Shown: piece by piece, positions 6,337-10,235 of the stretch
How the letters are laid out: the number at the start of each line of letters is the position of its first letter
Position numbering within the stretch: position 1 is the first letter of the stretch
NCBI GenBank assembly: GCA_035540935.1
Contig: DATLFS010000129.1
Span: 1 to 10,235 of the forward strand
Source of the DNA: DATLFS01 sp035540935
GTDB lineage: Bacteria > Actinomycetota > CADDZG01 > WHSQ01
Length of the DNA: 10,235 bases
Reading direction: 5' to 3'
The notes under the pieces: generated by a model
The model's input: the letters and a program-made list of their open reading frames with translations, nothing else
Told to the model about the DNA's origin: nothing
Databases searched by the model: none
Translations under genes and position numbers: made by a program

Positions 6337-6689
6337 CCGTCCGTCTCCCCTTCGTCCGCATGGATCTTCCTCAGCAGCGCCTCCACCCGCTCGGCCACCT
6401 CCGCGCCCTCGTCGAGGTGGAAGGTCAGCTCGGGCGTGTACTTCATGCGCATCTGATGCCCGATCTCGTGTCTCAGATGCGGCGTGGCGCTGCGGAGTCC
6501 GGCCATAGTCGCCGCCTTCTCGTCGTCGGTCCCGAGGACCGAGACCAAGACGCGGCCGTGGCGCAGATCGGCGGAGATGCGCACGTGCGTGACGGTGACG
6601 AAACCGATGCGCGGGTCCTTGAGGTTCTGGATCGCCTCCCCCAGAACCTCCTTCGCGAGCTTCTGCACCTTCTCGATGCGCTGGCTCAT
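6333..6689 (-). CDS. rbfA: 30S ribosome-binding factor A
   Basis: RbfA binds immature 30S subunits and assists late 16S rRNA maturation, with a known role in cold adaptation in E. coli. The product is 118 residues, the usual size for this small KH-like protein. Family signatures are the N-terminal RIEKVQKLAKEVLGEAI, then LKDPRIGFVTVTHVRIS (23-39) and the C-terminal MRMKYTPELTFHLDEG (80-95). The ATG at 6689 is selected because GGAGG (6704-6700) is 10 bases upstream and because the protein then begins where RbfA normally does, although the frame stays open upstream to 6851. It overlaps ylxP (ATGA) at its start and nrnA (ATGA) at its end. Identification is secure. Confidence 0.96.
   Translation of the reverse strand: MSQRIEKVQKLAKEVLGEAIQNLKDPRIGFVTVTHVRISADLRHGRVLVSVLGTDDEKAATMAGLRSATPHLRHEIGHQMRMKYTPELTFHLDEGAEVAERVEALLRKIHADEGETDG
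6345..6350 (-). promoter_or_regulatory. Ribosome binding site of nrnA inside rbfA
   Basis: GGGGAG (within AAGGGGAG) is 8 bases before the ATG at 6336 and lies in the last codons of rbfA. Ribosomes could therefore either re-initiate at the ATGA junction or bind directly. Confidence 0.55.
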
Positions 6690-6994
6690 CCGGTGAGGTC
6701 CTCCAGCGAGAGGATCTCGAGCGAACGCTCCACGACCTCGGCTCCGTCCAACGCGCTCCTGCCGATCGCCTTCTCTACGTCCTGCATGACGCGCCGGCAG
6801 CCGGCGGCGGTCTCCGAGACACACGTGATGCCGAGCGCGGCGCGCTGCCACAGGTTCTGGTGCTCCACCTCCGCGATCGAGACGTTCAGCTTGTTGCGGA
6901 CGTGCATGACGACCGACCGCAGCACCTGGCGCTTGTCCTTGAGCGAGGTGCTCGCCGGAAGGAAGAGCTCGTATCGCGCGATGGCAACGAACAA
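6686..6994 (-). CDS. ylxP: DUF503 family protein YlxP
   Basis: This is a small conserved protein of unknown biochemical role, usually encoded between infB and rbfA, which suggests a job in ribosome assembly or translation. The product is 102 residues, close to the family norm of about 90-100. Diagnostic segments are the N-terminal IARYELFLPASTSLKDKRQV (5-24), where LP-x-SLK-x-KR is the hallmark, and NVSIAEVEHQNLWQRAALGI (37-56), where the EV-x-x-Q-x-LWQRA core is highly conserved. The start is TTG at 6994, 16 bases after the infB stop. There is no purine-rich ribosome binding site before it and no ATG or GTG fits the conserved N-terminus, so expression probably depends on coupling to infB. 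Its stop overlaps the rbfA ATG. Confidence 0.92.
   Translation of the reverse strand: MFVAIARYELFLPASTSLKDKRQVLRSVVMHVRNKLNVSIAEVEHQNLWQRAALGITCVSETAAGCRRVMQDVEKAIGRSALDGAEVVERSLEILSLEDLTG
6700..6704 (-). promoter_or_regulatory. Ribosome binding site deciding the rbfA start
   Basis: GGAGG is 10 bases upstream of the ATG at 6689, within the 3' end of ylxP. It rules against a longer reading frame that would begin inside ylxP. Confidence 0.6.
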
Positions 6995-7010
6995 TGGAGG
7001 CTCGGAGGCG

Positions 7011-9068
7011 TCAGCGGGCGACTTCCTGGACCTCGAAGGCCTGGATGATGTCGCCCTCCTTCACGTCCTGGAAGCCCTGGATGCCGATGCCGCATTCATA
7101 TCCCTGCGCGACCTCGCGCACGTCGTCCTTAAAGCGCTTGAGCGACGCGATCCCCGACTCGTAGATGATGGCGCCGTCGCGGACCAGGCGAACGCGGGCG
7201 TTCCGGCGGATCACACCGTCCGTCACGTAGCAGCCGGCAACCGTGCCCATGCGCGGCACCCGGAAGGTGGCGCGAACCTCCGCCTGACCGAGCGTTACCT
7301 CGCGCTCCTCCGGCCCCAGGATGCCTCTCGCGGCGGCCTCGATCTCCTCGACGGCCTTGTAGATCACCCGGTAGGTGCGGACGTCGACGCCCTCTTCCTC
7401 CGCGAGCGTGCGCGCGCCGGTCGTCGGCACGACGTTGAACCCCACCACGATGGCGCCGGAAGCTTGGGCGAGCGTGATGTCGTTCTCGGTGACGGCGCCC
7501 ACGCCCTTGCGGATGACATTCACCTTGACGAGTTCCTGCTCGATCTTGTCGAGCTGCCCGATGAGAGCCTCGATGGACCCCTGGGCGTCGGCCTTGACCA
7601 GGAGATTGAGCTCGGGGGTCTCGCCCTCGCGCGCCGCGGTGAGGAGCGACTGCAGCGACACGGCGCGTTGCGCAACGAGCTCGGCTTCGCGGCGATGATG
7701 CTCGCGCTCCTGCGCGATGTCGCGCGCCTCACGTTCGTCCTCGAGGGCCCTGAAGTCATCGCCCGCGTCCGGCAGTGACTGCCAGCCGAGGATCTGCACC
7801 GGCTGACCCGGTGTCGCCTCGTCGACCGCCTCGCCGGCATCGTCGAGCATCGCCCGCACGCGCCCCCATGCCTTCCCCGCGAGGATCGCGTCGCCCGCGT
7901 AGAGCGTCCCGCGCTTTACCAGCACGGTCGCTACCGGCCCGCGGCCCTTGTCGAGGTGCGCCTCGATCACCACGCCGCGCGCCATGGCTCCGGCATTCGT
8001 CTTCAGGTCGAGGTTCACCTCGGCGCTCAGCAGGATCATCTCGAGGAGGGAATCGAGGTTCGTGCCCTCTTTCGCCGACACGTCGACGAAGATGGTGTCG
8101 CCGCCCCATTCCTCGGGCAACAGCTCGTACTCGGACAGCTGCTGCCGCACCCGCTGCGTGTCGGCCTCCGGGCGGTCGATCTTGTTCACCGCCACGACGA
8201 TCGGCACGCCCGCCGCCTTCGCGTGGTCGAGCGCCTCGACGGTCTGCGGCTTCACGCCGTCGTCGGCCGCGACCACCAGGACCGCGATGTCCGTGACCTG
8301 TGCACCGCGCGCTCGCATGGCGGTGAAGGCCTCGTGACCGGGAGTGTCGATGAAGGTGATGAGGCGGCCGTCCACAGAGATCTGGTACGCGCCGATGTGC
8401 TGCGTGATCCCGCCGGCCTCGCCCTCGACCACACTCGTCTTGCGGAGCGCGTCGAGGATCGACGTCTTGCCGTGATCGACGTGACCCATCACGGTCACGA
8501 CCGGCGGTCGCGTGATGATCTCCGCGCCCTCGCCGTCGAGCTCGACCTCATCGCCCGCATCCTCTTCCTCTTCGTCCTCGCCCGGGGCGACGACTCGAAC
8601 GGGGACGCCGACGTCCTCCGCCACCAGCAGCACGGCCTCGTCGCTCATCGACTGCGTCACCGTGACCATCTCGCCCAGCCCCAGGAGGATCTTCACGACC
8701 TCCTGCGGAGCGACCCCCACCCGCTCGGCGAAGTCCTTCACGGTGATGCCGCGGTGAACGCGGATCTCCTCGCGAGCAGGCTCGGCCTCGGGCGCCTCCT
8801 CCACCGGCTCCGGCTCGGCCGCCGCCGCGGGTTCGTCCGCGGCCGGCTCCTCCACGGGCTCCGGGGGCGCGGCGGTCGCCACGGCCGACGGCGCCTCCGC
8901 CGCGGCCGCGCCGTCGGACAGCTCGCTCTTCACGCGCGCCGCGAGCTCCTCGTCGATCGTCGACGAGTGACTCTTCACCGCGTGCCCGATCTCCTCGAGG
9001 TGCGCGAGCACCTCTTTCGAGGAAAGCCCGAGCTCCTTGGCGACCTCGTGCACCCTGGGCTTAGCCAT
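7011..9068 (-). CDS. infB: Translation initiation factor IF-2
   Basis: IF2 is the GTPase that recruits fMet-tRNA to the 30S subunit and promotes 50S joining. The product is 685 residues. It has an IF2_N module (about 1-45), an Ala/Glu/Pro-rich linker (about 52-100), a second IF2_N-like module (about 106-160) and an acidic stretch (164-180). The G domain has all five motifs: GHVDHGKT (195-202), GGITQHIGA (219-227), DTPGHEAF (241-248), NKID (295-298) and SAKEG (331-335). Domains II-IV follow, including VKADAQGSIEAL (491-502) and the C2 fMet-tRNA-binding region GYECGIGIQGFQDVKEGD (656-673). The ATG at 9068 is chosen over upstream in-frame starts because AGGAAGG lies 5 bases before it and MAKPRVHEVAKELG is the canonical opening. 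It overlaps ylxR by 8 bases. The N-terminal region is far shorter than in Streptomyces. Identification is secure. Confidence 0.98.
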   Translation of the reverse strand: MAKPRVHEVAKELGLSSKEVLAHLEEIGHAVKSHSSTIDEELAARVKSELSDGAAAAEAPSAVATAAPPEPVEEPAADEPAAAAEPEPVEEAPEAEPAREEIRVHRGITVKDFAERVGVAPQEVVKILLGLGEMVTVTQSMSDEAVLLVAEDVGVPVRVVAPGEDEEEEDAGDEVELDGEGAEIITRPPVVTVMGHVDHGKTSILDALRKTSVVEGEAGGITQHIGAYQISVDGRLITFIDTPGHEAFTAMRARGAQVTDIAVLVVAADDGVKPQTVEALDHAKAAGVPIVVAVNKIDRPEADTQRVRQQLSEYELLPEEWGGDTIFVDVSAKEGTNLDSLLEMILLSAEVNLDLKTNAGAMARGVVIEAHLDKGRGPVATVLVKRGTLYAGDAILAGKAWGRVRAMLDDAGEAVDEATPGQPVQILGWQSLPDAGDDFRALEDEREARDIAQEREHHRREAELVAQRAVSLQSLLTAAREGETPELNLLVKADAQGSIEALIGQLDKIEQELVKVNVIRKGVGAVTENDITLAQASGAIVVGFNVVPTTGARTLAEEEGVDVRTYRVIYKAVEEIEAAARGILGPEEREVTLGQAEVRATFRVPRMGTVAGCYVTDGVIRRNARVRLVRDGAIIYESGIASLKRFKDDVREVAQGYECGIGIQGFQDVKEGDIIQAFEVQEVAR

Positions 9069-9333
9069 CTGTACCTTCCTCACCTCGTCTGAGAAGCTGT
9101 TCCCGGAGCTCATCGGGAAGCGGCCCTGCGACCCGCAACGTTCGGCGGAGCGCACCGCTGCGCCACGCGCGCTCCACGCAGCGCCGATCCCTGCAGACGT
9201 ACGCTCCCCTGCCGGCGCCGCGCCCGATCCCCACCGTGCCGTCCGGGCGGCGCACCACCCGGATCAGCTCTTCCGGAGGACGCCGCGCGCGGCATCCCGT
9301 GCAGGTCCGGATGGGCCCGGTGCCGTCCTCCAT
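9061..9333 (-). CDS. ylxR: YlxR family RNA-binding protein (RnpM-like)
   Basis: YlxR proteins are small RNA-binding proteins encoded between nusA and infB; the B. subtilis member has been described as a modulator of RNase P and renamed RnpM. The product is 90 residues, normal for the family. It begins with the hallmark GPIRTCTGCR (6-15, with Cys11 and Cys14) and contains GRGAYVCRDRRC (41-52, with Cys47 and Cys52); four cysteines in this arrangement could bind a metal. The ATG at 9333 is 32 bases after the nusA stop. Only a weak GGGGA about 14 bases away precedes it, so initiation may lean on coupling to nusA. The TAA stop lies inside the first codons of infB (8-base overlap). No ylxQ (L7Ae-like) gene intervenes, unlike in Bacillus. 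Family assignment is confident; RNase P control is by homology only. Confidence 0.93.
   Translation of the reverse strand: MEDGTGPIRTCTGCRARRPPEELIRVVRRPDGTVGIGRGAGRGAYVCRDRRCVERAWRSGALRRTLRVAGPLPDELREQLLRRGEEGTDG
9074..9081 (-). promoter_or_regulatory. Ribosome binding site deciding the infB start
   Basis: GAGGAAGG ends 5 bases before the ATG at 9068 and lies inside the end of ylxR. The infB frame is open upstream to at least 9155, so this site and the conserved N-terminus are what fix the start. Confidence 0.65.
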
Positions 9334-9365
9334 CTTAGTCGGCGGTCCCCAGCAGCGAGGCCGGG

Positions 9366-10235
9366 CTATTCCGCCGCGGCCGGCTCCTCGTTCGCGCGCG
9401 AGTCGCCGGTGACGGCGGGGGCCGAGGTTGAGGACGTCGCCTCGATGGATTCGGCCGCCCCGGCCTCTTCCCCACCGGCCGGCTCGTTCGCCGCGGCGGC
9501 CTCCTCGCGGATCTGCGACTCGGACTTGATGTCGACGCGGAGCCCGGTGAGGCGCGCCGCGAGACGCGCGTTCTGCCCCTCCTTGCCGATCGCGAGCGAG
9601 AGCTGGTAGTCGGGCACGATCACGAGGGCCGTCTGCCCGTCCTCCTGGATCCGCACCTCTTTGACCTTCGCCGGGGAGAGCGCATTGGCCACGAACTCCT
9701 CGACCTCGTCGGTCCACTTGATGATGTCGATCTTCTCGCCGCGGAGCTCGTTCATCACCATCCGCACGCGGGAGCCCTTGGCCCCCACGCAGGCGCCGAC
9801 CGGGTCGACGTTGCGATCGTTGGAGGCGACGGCGATCTTGCTGCGGTGCCCCGGTTCGCGCGCCACGGCCTTGATCTCGACCACTCCGTCGAGGATCTCC
9901 GGCACCTCCAGCTCGAAGAGTCTCTTCAAGAGGCCGGGGTGGGTGCGCGAAACCACGATCTGCGGTCCGCGGGCGCTCTTCCGCACCTCGACGATGTAGG
10001 CCTTCAGGCGGCCGCCGTGCTCGTAGCGCTCGTGGGGGATCTGCTCGCTCGGCGGCATGAGCGCCTCGGTCTTGCCCAGGTCGAGGATCGTGTAGCGGTG
10101 ATCGCGCTGCTGGACGATGCCGGTGACGATGTCACCCTCCCGCCCGGAGTACTCGCCGAAGGTCATGTCCCTCTCGGCCTCTCGCAGCCGTTGGAGGATC
10201 ACCTGCTTGGCCGTCTGGGCCGCGATCCGGCCGAA
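9366..10235 (-). CDS. nusA: Transcription termination/antitermination factor NusA, 5' part missing
   Basis: NusA binds RNA polymerase and nascent RNA and controls pausing, termination and antitermination. The window holds the last 289 residues; the frame is open to the edge, so the start and most of the N-terminal RNA polymerase-binding domain lie outside. Visible, in fragment numbering, are the end of the N-terminal domain (FGRIAAQTAKQVILQRLREA, 1-20), the S1 domain (about 32-97, REGDIVTGIVQQRD), KH1 with GAKG (151-154, after VDPVGACV) and KH2 with GKEG (217-220, in LSLAIGKEGQNARLAARL). After KH2 comes a low-complexity Ala/Glu/Ser tail (about 244-289) with none of the acidic repeat domains of E. 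coli NusA, as is usual in Actinobacteria. The TAG stop is at 9368-9366, 32 bases before ylxR. Identification is secure. Confidence 0.97.
   Translation of the reverse strand, partial: FGRIAAQTAKQVILQRLREAERDMTFGEYSGREGDIVTGIVQQRDHRYTILDLGKTEALMPPSEQIPHERYEHGGRLKAYIVEVRKSARGPQIVVSRTHPGLLKRLFELEVPEILDGVVEIKAVAREPGHRSKIAVASNDRNVDPVGACVGAKGSRVRMVMNELRGEKIDIIKWTDEVEEFVANALSPAKVKEVRIQEDGQTALVIVPDYQLSLAIGKEGQNARLAARLTGLRVDIKSESQIREEAAAANEPAGGEEAGAAESIEATSSTSAPAVTGDSRANEEPAAAE

Noticed and set aside
6360..7778. Plus-strand open frames of 472 codons (6360-7778) and 378 codons (7956-9092) opposite rbfA, ylxP and infB
   Set aside because: Composition is His/Asp/Leu/Arg-rich, as expected for the complement of IF2 codons. 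There are no motifs and no ribosome binding sites supporting them.

Overview
The window is a single, G+C-rich (roughly two-thirds G+C by eye) run of genes that all read on the minus strand. It is a conserved housekeeping operon. In transcription order, from high to low coordinates, it holds nusA (5' part missing), ylxR, infB, ylxP (DUF503), rbfA, a DHH phosphoesterase (nrnA-like), truB, ribF, an unrecognised membrane-anchored protein, rpsO and pnp (last few codons missing). No insertion sequences, tRNA or rRNA genes, CRISPR arrays or phage genes are visible.

The gene order, the high G+C, the absence of ylxQ between ylxR and infB, the two IF2_N-like modules separated by an Ala/Glu/Pro linker in IF2, and the charged Ala/Glu tail on NusA together suggest an actinobacterium (Actinomycetota). 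IF2 is much shorter here (685 aa) than in Streptomyces, so I favour a deep or poorly cultivated lineage over a classical streptomycete or mycobacterium. This placement is inference, without any phylogeny.

Layout: nusA, ylxR and infB (10235-7011) cover transcription elongation/termination and translation initiation. ylxP, rbfA, nrnA and truB (6994-4493) cover ribosome maturation, RNA oligonucleotide turnover and tRNA pseudouridylation. These genes are joined by ATGA/GTGA stop-start overlaps, which suggests translational coupling. ribF (4479-3538) makes FMN and FAD. Next come the unknown membrane protein (3536-2763) and the rpsO-pnp pair, which encodes ribosomal protein S15 and the exoribonuclease PNPase.

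Two places deserve attention. First, the 197-base gap between rpsO and pnp folds on paper into two large stem-loops plus a small hairpin next to the pnp ribosome binding site. This is the expected place for RNase III processing and PNPase autoregulation, but the exact structures are worth testing. Second, the unknown protein between ribF and rpsO appears to be a single-pass membrane protein whose outer part is a tandem duplication of one domain. Each copy has an F/W-x-V-x-F-x-A-x-W-x-G strand signature and a pair of cysteines 50-51 residues apart. I did not find an undescribed multi-gene system; otherwise the window is an ordinary core-genome operon.
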